This document shows, piece by piece, positions 35,252-42,988 of a stretch of 64,000 nucleotides of DNA; the stretch's first letter is position 1, and each line of letters opens with the position of its first letter. Both the position numbers and the translations under genes were made by a program. Source of the stretch: Bacteroidales bacterium (lineage in GTDB: Bacteria; Bacteroidota; Bacteroidia; Bacteroidales; Bacteroidaceae); NCBI GenBank assembly GCA_015060865.1, contig SUXS01000011.1, positions 1 to 64,000 of the forward strand. Direction: 5' to 3'. The notes below the pieces were generated by a model. It ran no database searches. It worked only from the letters and a program-made list of their open reading frames with translations, and was not told where the DNA came from.

Positions 35252-35920
35252 TTATAGGCTTCGGATAAACGTTTCCCCTTTCTCTACCATGAGGTCGTGC
35301 CCGGCATTGTTGAGGTGTGCTTGGTCTCTCGGGCCTTGGAAGTATTGTTTTCGGAAGGCTGAGTCGGCCACGATGATCCCGCTTTGGGTAGCTGCGTTGT
35401 ATACGGGTATCTCATATCCCTTGCATATTTCGTGGATGAGGGCGTTGACCTCTTTGAACCCCTCTTCCGGTACGTCCCATGGTGTGACGAAGCCAATGCG
35501 TGCTTTGGGGTAATGGGTGCGGAGGCCCAGGCATAGTGAGTCGAGCCTTTGGCGGAAGATGTGCAGTGTGTCGGGTTTGCCTGCTACCTTGCGTGCATCA
35601 TTGTGTCCTGCAATTACGAGGATATAGTCTGTAGAGTCGGGCATCTGCCGATATCGTTCAAGCAGTGACGGTCCGAACCCCTCCTTGTCGCGGTTGAAGG
35701 CGATGCATGAGCCGTTGCGGCCATAGTTGTGGTAGGTCATGTTGAGTTTGTTGGCCGCTTTGTAGTGCCAGGTCTCTTCTACGGGGCGTCGATGGTTGCG
35801 TACGTAACTGTCGCCGATGATGCAGATGGTTTTCCCTTCCGGTGTTGATGGGGTCTGGCACGACTGCATGGTGAGTAGCGATAAGGCTAAGAGGGTGGCT
35901 GTTCTGATAAGGTGTTTCAT
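35252..35920 (-). CDS. SGNH/GDSL-family hydrolase (lipoprotein)
   Basis: A 222-residue lipoprotein hydrolase (Cys21 after LLTMQS). SGNH block I is GDSY with nucleophile Ser38, block II is NYGRNG, block III is AGHND and block V is DQAHLNNAGH with the catalytic Asp and His. Such enzymes remove acyl or acetyl groups from glycans or lipids; the substrate cannot be told. It is probably a single gene, followed upstream on the plus side by a repeat array. Confidence 0.88.
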   Translation of the reverse strand: MKHLIRTATLLALSLLTMQSCQTPSTPEGKTICIIGDSYVRNHRRPVEETWHYKAANKLNMTYHNYGRNGSCIAFNRDKEGFGPSLLERYRQMPDSTDYILVIAGHNDARKVAGKPDTLHIFRQRLDSLCLGLRTHYPKARIGFVTPWDVPEEGFKEVNALIHEICKGYEIPVYNAATQSGIIVADSAFRKQYFQGPRDQAHLNNAGHDLMVEKGETFIRSL

Positions 35921-35927
35921 GTTCTTA

Positions 35928-36003
35928 TGGGTTTAGTGTTTAGTGTTTAGAGTTTAGTGTTTAGGGTTGAACGTCTGTTGCCTGTTGTCCGTTGTCTGTT
36001 GTC
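35928..36003. repeat. Degenerate tandem repeat array
   Basis: Copies of GTTTAGTGTTTAG (35930-35967) are followed by copies of CTGTTGTCCGTTGT (35970-36003). They fill the gap between the FAD oxidoreductase and the SGNH gene. Confidence 0.8.
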
Positions 36004-37621
36004 ATTTAACAAACTCCGCTGCTGCTTCGGCACACCGCTCGCCGTCGATGGCTGCCGACACGATGCCACCGGCATATCCGGCCCCTTCGCCACAGGGGAA
36101 GAGTCCGCTCACGGTGATGTGCTGTAGGGTCTCTCTGTCGCGGATGATGCGCACGGGGGCCGAGGTGCGTGTCTCTACGCCTATCACCGTGGCCTCGTTG
36201 GTGAGGAATCCGCGTGAGGTGCGTCCGAAGTGTTCGAAGCCGCGTTGCAGGCGGCTGCTGATAAATTCCGGCATCCAGAAGTGTAGGGGCGAGGAGATGA
36301 GTCCTGGCGAGTACGATGAGGTGGGCAGGTCGTACGACAGCTTCTTGCGCGTGAAGTCCACCATGCGTTGTGCCGGTGCCGTCTGTCTTCGGTTGCCCTG
36401 CATCCAGCACTGCCGCTCCAGCTCTTCCTGGAAATGGAGCATCTTTAAGGAGTTCTGAATTTTGAATTCTGAATTCTGATCCTCTTCATGGAACATACTG
36501 TTGTCCGTTGTCCGTTGTCCGTTGTCAACGAAAGGTATATCTTCCGGCCTAATCTCCACCACCATGCCCGAGTTGCTCCAGCGTGAGTTGCGGTGCGAGG
36601 CCGACATGCCGTTCACCACAATCTGCTCGGGGCCGCTGGCAGCAGGCACCACGGCACCTCCGGGGCACATGCAGAAGCTGTATACGCCGCGCCCGTCTAC
36701 TTGTGTGACGAAGCTGTACTCGGCGGCAGGCAGATAGCGTCCGCGTCCGTTCCTGTTATGGTATTGTATCTGGTCGATGAGTTCGGCCGGATGTTCCAGA
36801 CGTACGCCTACGGCTATTCCCTTCGCCTCAATGTCGATGCCCGATGCGCATAGATGCCGGTACACGTCGCGTGCCGAGTGGCCGGTGGCCAGGATGACGG
36901 GGCCGCGGAACGTGCGCCCCGTGTTGGTCTCGATACCTATCACGTGGTTGTTCTCTACGATGAGGCGGTCCATGCGTGTCTCAAAGTGCACCTCACCGCC
37001 ACAGCGGCGTATGGTCTCGCGCATGTTTTCAATCACGCGGGGCAGCTTGTCCGTGCCGATGTGTGGGTGTGCATCGCTCAGTATGGTTGTCGATGCGCCA
37101 TGCTGGCAGAACACGTTGAGAATCTTTTCCACGCTGCCGCGTTTCTTGCTGCGTGTATATAGCTTGCCGTCCGAGTAGGCTCCTGCGCCCCCTTCGCCGA
37201 AGCTGTAGTTGCTCTCGGGGTCTACGGTATGTTCGCGCGATATGCGTGCAATGTCGCGCTTGCGGGTGTGCACGTCCTTGCCGCGTTCCACCACGATGGG
37301 GCGGCATCCTAGTTCAATGAGTCTCAATGCAGCAAACAGTCCTCCCGGTCCTGCACCCACCACGATCACCTCAGGGCCGTCGTCCACCATCGGGTAGTAG
37401 GTCTCGGTGTATTCGTCATCGGTAGGCAACTCGTTGACGTACAGGCGCACGGTCAGGTTCACGTAGATGGTGCGTTGCCGTGCATCGATGCTCCGCTTCA
37501 GTGTGCGCACCGCCTGTATGGTCCGCACGTCCAGTCCCTTCTCGCGTGCCACATACTGTTTTATACTCTGTTCGTTGGCTGCCTGTTCGGGCAGAATCCG
37601 TAGTTGTAGTTCTTGAATCAT
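36002..37621 (-). CDS. FAD-dependent dehydrogenase
   Basis: A 539-residue FAD/NAD(P)-dependent oxidoreductase of the widespread cytoplasmic family with an N-terminal alpha/beta extension (QSIKQYVAREKGLDVRTI). The dinucleotide motif is VIVVGAGPGGLFAALRL (about residue 85), then the long NYSFGEGGAGAYSDGKL stretch and a C-terminal GLFPCGEGAGYAGGI FAD motif. Its substrate is unknown. Residues about 364-391 are an insert (GQRTTDNSMFHEEDQNSEFK) encoded by a repeat array at 36450-36531; the flanking sequence is conserved and in frame. Confidence 0.9.
   Translation of the reverse strand: MIQELQLRILPEQAANEQSIKQYVAREKGLDVRTIQAVRTLKRSIDARQRTIYVNLTVRLYVNELPTDDEYTETYYPMVDDGPEVIVVGAGPGGLFAALRLIELGCRPIVVERGKDVHTRKRDIARISREHTVDPESNYSFGEGGAGAYSDGKLYTRSKKRGSVEKILNVFCQHGASTTILSDAHPHIGTDKLPRVIENMRETIRRCGGEVHFETRMDRLIVENNHVIGIETNTGRTFRGPVILATGHSARDVYRHLCASGIDIEAKGIAVGVRLEHPAELIDQIQYHNRNGRGRYLPAAEYSFVTQVDGRGVYSFCMCPGGAVVPAASGPEQIVVNGMSASHRNSRWSNSGMVVEIRPEDIPFVDNGQRTTDNSMFHEEDQNSEFKIQNSLKMLHFQEELERQCWMQGNRRQTAPAQRMVDFTRKKLSYDLPTSSYSPGLISSPLHFWMPEFISSRLQRGFEHFGRTSRGFLTNEATVIGVETRTSAPVRIIRDRETLQHITVSGLFPCGEGAGYAGGIVSAAIDGERCAEAAAEFVK
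36450..36531. repeat. In-frame repeat array in the FAD dehydrogenase
   Basis: TTCTGAATTTTGAATTCTGA units (36450-36480) and CTGTTGTCCGTTGTCCGTTG units (36499-36530) flank a 17-nt centre. The same words occur at 35970-36003, so the array belongs to the same repeat family. Confidence 0.85.
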
Positions 37622-37637
37622 TTTGTTTATTTCTTTT

Positions 37638-37770
37638 ATGGTCGACAGTCAACAGTCAACGGCCAATGAGGACAGCTTGTTTAGTGTTTATTGTTTAGCG
37701 TTTAGTGTTTGTCTAATGTTTGGCATGTCATCTCGAACTTCGAAATTCGAACTTCGAACTTCGTTTTCGT
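37638..37770. repeat. Degenerate repeat arrays between FAD and DUF554 genes
   Basis: Successive short arrays: CAGTCAACAGTCAACGGCCA (near 37645), GTTTAGTGTTTATTGTTTAG (37678-37710) and CGAACTTCGAAATTCGAACT (37735-37765). Confidence 0.75.
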
Positions 37771-37814
37771 ACACGCATGCATGTTCTTTCTCGTCCCTCA
37801 ACCCCCATCCGTTA

Positions 37815-38498
37815 TCAGGTGAACACGAGAAACCACACCACGGGCACGAGCAGTGCGGGCAGCATGTTCAGTGTCTTGCAGTCCTTCAGCTTGAGCAGCG
37901 ACAGCCCCGAGGCCACGATCATCAGTCCGCCCACGATGAGCAGCTCCGCCATGAGTGCCTCGCTGATGGCTGTGCTCGATATCTTTGCCACCATGTAGAA
38001 CATCCCCTGCCAGCAGAAGAGCACCGGCGCGGCAAGTATCATCCATATGCCATACGTGCTGGCAAATACGGTGGAGGTCACCAGGTCGAGCGTCGCGTTG
38101 GTGTAGAGGAAAGTGTTGTCGCCCTTCAGGGCGCTTATCACGGGTCCGAGCATGGCCAGCGGACCTATGCAGTAGAGCAGGATGGCGGTGGAGAGGCCGT
38201 CAGCCAGATTGGCGCTCCCACTCTTCTTCGAGCGTTTGTTGATCAGTCGGGCAAACCGTCCGTCGAGGTCCAGCGCCGTGCCCGCGATGCTTCCCAAGGC
38301 TATCGACACGATGAACAGTACCGGGTATTCGCTCTTGCCGAAGTTGCTGATCACGGCATTGAGTCCGATGCCCAGGCACGCCAGCCCGAGGCCTGTGTAG
38401 AGGGTGTCCTTGTACTTCTCCTTTATGCCCCTGTTCATCACGGCGCCCACGATGCTGCCCACGATTATCGTGCATGTATTTACGATGGTTCCTATCAT
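37815..38498 (-). CDS. DUF554 family membrane protein
   Basis: A 227-residue membrane protein of the DUF554 (YdfK/YqgA) family with about seven hydrophobic helices. The family N-terminus MIGTIVNTCTIIVGSIVGAV and the segments LGLACLGIGLNAV and ADGLSTAILLYCIGPLAMLG are recognisable. The function is unknown, possibly transport. The frame is open to 38657, but 38498 is the family start. A -7 box TACCTTTG lies at 38522-38529. Confidence 0.88.
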   Translation of the reverse strand: MIGTIVNTCTIIVGSIVGAVMNRGIKEKYKDTLYTGLGLACLGIGLNAVISNFGKSEYPVLFIVSIALGSIAGTALDLDGRFARLINKRSKKSGSANLADGLSTAILLYCIGPLAMLGPVISALKGDNTFLYTNATLDLVTSTVFASTYGIWMILAAPVLFCWQGMFYMVAKISSTAISEALMAELLIVGGLMIVASGLSLLKLKDCKTLNMLPALLVPVVWFLVFT

Positions 38499-38521
38499 TG
38501 TTTTCCTAAATAATTTTGTCG

Positions 38522-38529
38522 CAAAGGTA
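38522..38529 (-). promoter_or_regulatory. Promoter -7 box for DUF554 gene
   Basis: The minus strand reads TACCTTTG, 24 nt before the start codon; no clear -33 box. Confidence 0.5.
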
Positions 38530-38648
38530 GTAAATAATATGCAATAGAGAGAAAAAGCGAGGATACTTTTAATATTTAGGGGGATAGCATTGCGGAGGTC
38601 TGTTTCATCCGCCTTATTGTCATAGACGCTCTGATAATCTATATGCCA

Positions 38649-39039
38649 AAAGTTCATAAATAGGTTGGCATTGGCAACGCAGCTGTGAGCATGTTGAAAA
38701 GCCGATGCGTAGGAACATTCTTCTCATTAGGAAAATGCGGATGTCGGGTACTTTTATTATTTGCCAATCAGTGCTTTGAAACGCTTGGGTTGCAAAAGCA
38801 AATGCACTTGTCATCGCGGTGATATCGAATTGTCTCCGCGGTGAAAATATGTTGTCTTCGCGGTGAATAAAACACGTCACCGCGGTGGCGTTAGAAGGAA
38901 TCGCAATCTTACAGGAAAGATGCATTCTAAAAAAGTATTTAATGAAAGCGTTTAACTAATTGTTCCTCTATAAACGGAGGGGAGAGTTGGCAAACTGCGA
39001 GCGTTTATCGCTGCCAATGCCAACCGATTTATGAACTTT
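38649..39039. mobile_element. MITE-like element with 28-bp inverted ends
   Basis: A 391-bp segment bounded by inverted repeats of about 28 bp (38649-38676 and 39012-39039; 1 mismatch; core GGTTGGCATTGGCA). It has no gene, but carries four 22-bp repeats at 38810-38897. It looks like a non-autonomous mobile element; no clear target duplication is visible. Confidence 0.65.
38810..38897. repeat. Four 22-bp tandem repeats with CCGCGGTG core
   Basis: Copies begin at 38810, 38832, 38854 and 38876, each GTCnyCGCGGTG followed by ten variable bases. The last contains the palindrome CACCGCGGTG. The 22-nt period equals two helical turns, as expected for a protein binding on one face of DNA. It is not a CRISPR: units are adjacent and the variable parts are too short. 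Confidence 0.8.
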
Positions 39040-39200
39040 CGCCAATAGGGAAAAGATGAAAAACGGGTTGGATTTTACTGTAAATAATGTCTATAGCACT
39101 CGACTCGTTTGAGAAACTTGTTTTTCGCTCGCCACTAAATTTCTTGTGCTCAACAATGTAAATAAACTTACATTGTCTTCGCATAATCGAAATTTTGCAC

Positions 39201-39208
39201 TAAATTTG
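39201..39208 (+). promoter_or_regulatory. Promoter -7 box for candidate RNA
   Basis: TAAATTTG, preceded by TTTGCAC as in the potD-like and mutS2 promoters; TTCG 19 nt upstream is a partial -33 box. Confidence 0.55.
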
Positions 39209-39210
39209 CA

Positions 39211-39400
39211 CCATCCGAGGGGAGAAATCCTCGGGTCAAGAATGCGTTTCTTGCTTTATCCCGTGATCCGAAATCGCCAATTTCAAGCAAAAGGGATGGA
39301 GTATTAGAATACGCTCATTCTGTTTCGTATATATGAAGTACGCGTACAGCCCACGCTGTGCATTGTCAATGTATATACAACAGCGTGGGGTATTTGTTTC
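39211..39400 (+). ncRNA. Candidate structured RNA of about 190 nt
   Basis: Immediately after the -7 box the sequence folds into CCAT (39211-39214) with ATGG (39296-39299), enclosing hairpins CCGAGG/CCTCGG (39215-39234) and CAAGAA/TTCTTG (39237-39253). A GTATT/AATAC hairpin follows, then a terminator-like stem CCCACGCTGT (39350-39359) / ACAGCGTGGG (39380-39389) with a T-rich tail. Promoter, compact folds and terminator with no coding frame suggest a small RNA, or a long leader of the gene at 39544. I cannot place it in a known RNA family. Confidence 0.5.
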
Positions 39401-39543
39401 TCTGTTCATTTTTTGCGAGGTGTTTGGCGATACCTGGAATCACAATGAGCGTGACAAGTCTCTACGCTTTTCTTGTATCCGTTAATCAAATACATTATTA
39501 ACGCTGACTTTGGGAGACTTGCAAGCACTAAAAACATAGGGCT

Positions 39544-39960
39544 ATGTATAATATGCAGGATGTTGCTTTTCAGATGCGTGAGGCATTGAAGAAAAAGAAA
39601 GTTTTAAGCATTGGCTTTTATCTTGGAGATAGTAATTCGTTTGATAAGATTCTTAAAAATCAAAAGAAGGCATCAAATAAAATATTCTATCCCGATATGT
39701 CATCACTAAGAGCGAGGGAAGTGGCATGTGAAACAATTAATACTCTCTTCCCTGGTGGAGTAAAGAATATAGCGCTACCGTTTATATTGACATTTGACTT
39801 TAGTGATAGAAATCATTTTGTCATAAGATTATGCACGTCTAGAAATACAACAAAAATAGATATTCAAAAGAACGATTCTGATGATTTTGAAGAACTACTG
39901 AATGACATAATGACGATTCTTGATTGTAACTTTGATGGCATTGTTGATATAATAATGTAA
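39544..39960 (+). CDS. Small protein of unknown function
   Basis: A 138-residue protein, AT-rich compared with its neighbours, without signal peptide or membrane segment. It starts MYNMQDVAFQMREALKKKK and has a central beta-rich part (IALPFILTFDFSDRNHFVIRL) and an acidic helical end. I recognise no family. It precedes the first BspA-like gene by 57 nt and follows the candidate RNA. The base composition suggests recent acquisition or weak selection on codon use. Confidence 0.6.
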   Translation: MYNMQDVAFQMREALKKKKVLSIGFYLGDSNSFDKILKNQKKASNKIFYPDMSSLRAREVACETINTLFPGGVKNIALPFILTFDFSDRNHFVIRLCTSRNTTKIDIQKNDSDDFEELLNDIMTILDCNFDGIVDIIM

Positions 39961-40017
39961 GTTGATAAAAGATTATTTTTTTTTAGAAAAATTGAATTAG
40001 AAAAATATACAAGTATT

Positions 40018-42273
40018 ATGAAACAATTGAAACATTTTCTATTGATGGCAGCTATGCTAATGTGCAGCTTCGCGGCGAGTGCTCACGATTTTGTGAAGAA
40101 CGGAATTTATTACGAACTTCCTGATCAGATAGACTTTGCCAATCTCACGGTATCGGTTACCTATATGGGTGGAGACTATTCTGATTACACCAATGAATAT
40201 AGAGGGCATGTGGTAATTCCCTCGACAGTGACATATAGAGGAACAACCTATCGTGTAGTGCATATTGGAGCTGATGCTTTTGCTTGTTGTGATGCATTGA
40301 CGTCGGTCGTTATTCCAAGTACTGTGACGAGTATTGGAGAGTATGCTTTCTGGAATTGCAGCAGCCTCATCTCCATTAATATACCGAAGGATGTAACAAG
40401 CATTGGAGAGTCGGCTTTCTCTGGTTGCGGTAGCCTATCCTCCATTGTAGTCGCTGGAGGGAATCGGGTATACGATTCACGCGATAATTGTAATGCCATC
40501 ATAGAGACAAGAAGCAATACCTTGATTCGAGGTTGTGGCAAAACAATCATCCCCGCGAGTGTGACGAGTATTGGAAGCAGGGCTTTCGAGAATTGCAGCA
40601 GCCTCACCGCCATCAACCTCCCCGAGAGTGTGACGAGTATTGGACGCGGGGCTTTCCGTAGTTGCAGTAGTCTCACTTCGGTTGTCCTTCCCAAGAATCT
40701 GAGAAGGATTAAAGAATTGACTTTCTATGAATGCAGTAGCCTTGCCTCCATCACTATCCCTGATGGTGTGACGCATATTGAACAGGAGGCTTTCCATGAT
40801 TGCAGCAGCCTCACCTCCATCATCATCCCCGCGAGCGTGACGCGCATTGGTGCTTATGCTTTCGATGGTTGTCGTAGCCTCACCTCTGTCAAATGTCCTA
40901 GACAATTCAAATATCTATTTCCTAAGGCGGGCTTTGATAAAGTTGGTGACTTTGTCTTCTATGAAAACACTTTGATAGGTTATGTGGGGAACAGTAGTGA
41001 TGTAGTATTGCCTAAAAGTTTTGATGGAAAGAACTATGTCGTAGGGGAACGGGCATTTGAGAATAGTTTGGTTAAGGTTACCTCTATTTCCATTCCCGAA
41101 GGTGTGACGAATATTGCTGACGGTGCTTTCTCGGGTTGTGGCGACCTTAAGCGAGTAACAATCAATTGTGCTCATGTTGGGGATTGGTTTAGACAGAATA
41201 GCTCTATTAAAGAGATTACTTTGGGAGAAAGTGTGAAGAGTATTGCTGACGGTGCTTTTAATAGTTGCAGCGGACTCATTGCAATCCGCATCAATGACAT
41301 AGCGTCTTGGTGTAATATAGATTTCGGTAATCAATACTCCAATCCCTTGCTCTATGCCTCAAATCTATACCTGAACGGCAAACTTGTGACAAAACTGACG
41401 ATCCCCAATACTGTAACGGCCATTAAAGATTACGCTTTCTTGGGTTGCAATCTCACCTCCATCACTCTCCCCGAAAGTGTGACGAGTATTGGACTCGGAG
41501 CTTTCGCTTATTGCAGAAACCTCACTTTCATCACCCTTCCCGAGGGTGTGACGAGCATTGGAACCAGTGCTTTCTATGATTGCGATCGCCTCACCTCCAT
41601 CACCCTTCCCATGAGTGTGACGAGCATTGGAAGCAGTGCTTTCGAGAGTTGCAGTAGCCTCACCTCCATCAACATCCCCGAGGGCGTGATGAGCATTGGA
41701 ACCAGTGCTTTCTCTGGTTGCCGCAACCTCACCTCCATCACCCTACCCGAGGGCGTGGCGAGAATTGAGAATTTGGCTTTCTATGGTTGTAACGGTCTTA
41801 AGCAAGCAACAATCAATTGCGTTCATGTTGAAGACTGGTTTAGGGGTAACACTTCCATCAAGGAAATCGTCTTAGGCGAGGGCGTGACGAGTATTGGAGC
41901 CGGCGCTTTTTCTGGTTGCAGCAGCCTTACTTCCATCAGCCTTCCCAAAAGTTTGAAGAGCATCGGAAGCAATGCTTTCTGTGAGTGTAGCAGCCTCACC
42001 TCCGTCACCATTCCCGAAAGTGTGACGAGTATTGGAGACTATGCTTTCCGGAGTTGCAGTAGTCTCGCTTCCGTCACTGTTTCTCAGGGTGTGACGAGTA
42101 TCGGTCGCAATGCTTTTATTTGGTGCCGTAGTCTCACCTCCATCACCATTCCTAAGGAGAGAGCAAAACTGCTCAATGGAACCTTTGGCGATGAAAATGT
42201 CAAATTGAAGGTTAATGGAAAGACAAGAACTATCAAACCTCAAAAAAACATCACAAAATTCTATAAGAGGTAA
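40018..42273 (+). CDS. BspA-like leucine-rich-repeat surface protein (first copy)
   Basis: A 751-residue secreted protein with an N-terminal signal peptide (MKQLKHFLLMAAMLMCSFAA) and about two dozen TpLRR (LRR_5) repeats of 23 residues, pattern LTSIxIPExVTSIGxxAFxxC. Such proteins (BspA of Tannerella, Treponema LrrA) mediate adhesion. Repeats are interrupted by non-LRR spacers (for example KYLFPKAGFDKVGDFVFYEN and NCAHVGDWFRQNSSIKEI, the latter twice). The end (GKTRTIKPQKNITKFYKR) has no recognisable secretion tail, unlike the second copy. The N-terminus is related to that of the second copy, so they are paralogs. Confidence 0.92.
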   Translation: MKQLKHFLLMAAMLMCSFAASAHDFVKNGIYYELPDQIDFANLTVSVTYMGGDYSDYTNEYRGHVVIPSTVTYRGTTYRVVHIGADAFACCDALTSVVIPSTVTSIGEYAFWNCSSLISINIPKDVTSIGESAFSGCGSLSSIVVAGGNRVYDSRDNCNAIIETRSNTLIRGCGKTIIPASVTSIGSRAFENCSSLTAINLPESVTSIGRGAFRSCSSLTSVVLPKNLRRIKELTFYECSSLASITIPDGVTHIEQEAFHDCSSLTSIIIPASVTRIGAYAFDGCRSLTSVKCPRQFKYLFPKAGFDKVGDFVFYENTLIGYVGNSSDVVLPKSFDGKNYVVGERAFENSLVKVTSISIPEGVTNIADGAFSGCGDLKRVTINCAHVGDWFRQNSSIKEITLGESVKSIADGAFNSCSGLIAIRINDIASWCNIDFGNQYSNPLLYASNLYLNGKLVTKLTIPNTVTAIKDYAFLGCNLTSITLPESVTSIGLGAFAYCRNLTFITLPEGVTSIGTSAFYDCDRLTSITLPMSVTSIGSSAFESCSSLTSINIPEGVMSIGTSAFSGCRNLTSITLPEGVARIENLAFYGCNGLKQATINCVHVEDWFRGNTSIKEIVLGEGVTSIGAGAFSGCSSLTSISLPKSLKSIGSNAFCECSSLTSVTIPESVTSIGDYAFRSCSSLASVTVSQGVTSIGRNAFIWCRSLTSITIPKERAKLLNGTFGDENVKLKVNGKTRTIKPQKNITKFYKR

Positions 42274-42394
42274 AAGAGAATAGAATTAAAGAATGGGCAA
42301 GCCCAAGTATGCCTACTGGCGTAGGTGTTGGACGTGTAGTCGGTAGTGCCGTAGGCAGTGCCAACTGATACAGCTCCAGCCTGTATGTAACCTA

Positions 42395-42418
42395 AAAGCC
42401 TGCCGCGAGGCAGGCTTT
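42395..42418 (+). terminator. Terminator after first bspA gene
   Basis: AAAGCCTGCC pairs with GGCAGGCTTT around GCGA. The second copy is at 45292-45315. Confidence 0.8.
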
Positions 42419-42531
42419 ACTGTTTCTAATCCCCGCGGGCAACAGGCAACGCTGGGCAACAGGGAAAATGGGGTGGTTGATGGTTAACGACTTTGTCGAT
42501 TTATGGATTTCTTGCCAATATATAAGAAAGA

Positions 42532-42559
42532 AAAAGGACACCCTTTGGAGTGTCCTTTT
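42532..42559. terminator. Bidirectional terminator in the direct repeat
   Basis: AAAAGGACAC (42532-42541) pairs with GTGTCCTTTT (42550-42559), flanked by A- and T-runs. Confidence 0.85.
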
Positions 42560-42785
42560 CTTTATTGCCTGCTATGCAAACATCAGTGTCGTCTGCCTGC
42601 ATACAATTAGTTATGTCGGCTTCGCAGCATTATACTCCTTTGGAGACCTAAAGGTCTCGTCGTCGCAACCGACGCTATCATACCGCGTCGGCACTTCGCT
42701 GCTTAGTTATGTCGGCTTCGCAGCCATGACTAATTGCTTGCTCGGCAATGATTGAGCAAGCTCATCATTGCTCTCGCTTCGCTGC

Positions 42786-42825
42786 TTAGTTGTTCTCGGG
42801 ACGGAGCTTGCGCACTACGGCACCA
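42786..42825 (-). pseudogene. Detached 3' end of ilvC
   Basis: On the minus strand this 40-nt piece encodes the last 12 residues of IlvC (AVVRKLRPENN plus a stop) with one silent change relative to the intact gene at 45683. It is part of the 435-bp repeat and marks how the duplication arose. Confidence 0.85.
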
Positions 42826-42988
42826 CCCTCCCTCTCCTCCCCCAAAAGAAAAAGCGTCCCACTTGATGGCGTTTGTAAAATAATGTGTACCTTTACTCAT
42901 TCATGCTGATTTTTTGTTCCTAATGCGTACGAATACACGGAAGAAGGGAGCTAACATGATGTAACAACAGGAGTATAAATTATAAAAT

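Larger units (their letters stand above)
42391..42825. repeat. 435-bp direct repeat, copy 1
   Basis: This segment matches 45288-45722 at a constant offset of 2897 nt with about five substitutions. It begins with a terminator (42395-42418), carries a second hairpin (42532-42559) and ends with the last 40 nt of ilvC. The two copies enclose the second BspA-like gene. Confidence 0.92.

Noticed and set aside
38810-38897. 22-bp repeats as a CRISPR array
   Set aside because: The conserved part is about 12 nt, there are no spacers of normal size and no cas genes.
38649-39039. Full insertion sequence
   Set aside because: No transposase frame exists inside the inverted ends; it can only be a non-autonomous element.
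39211-39400. 6S RNA, SRP RNA or tmRNA
   Set aside because: Size fits 6S roughly, but the long single hairpin with a central bubble is not seen, and the hallmark motifs of SRP RNA and tmRNA are missing.
42274-42390. Remnant coding sequence after the first bspA gene (GVGVGRVVGSAVGSAN-like)
   Set aside because: It is only about 25 codons, without a start and without a recognisable source, so I do not call it a pseudogene.
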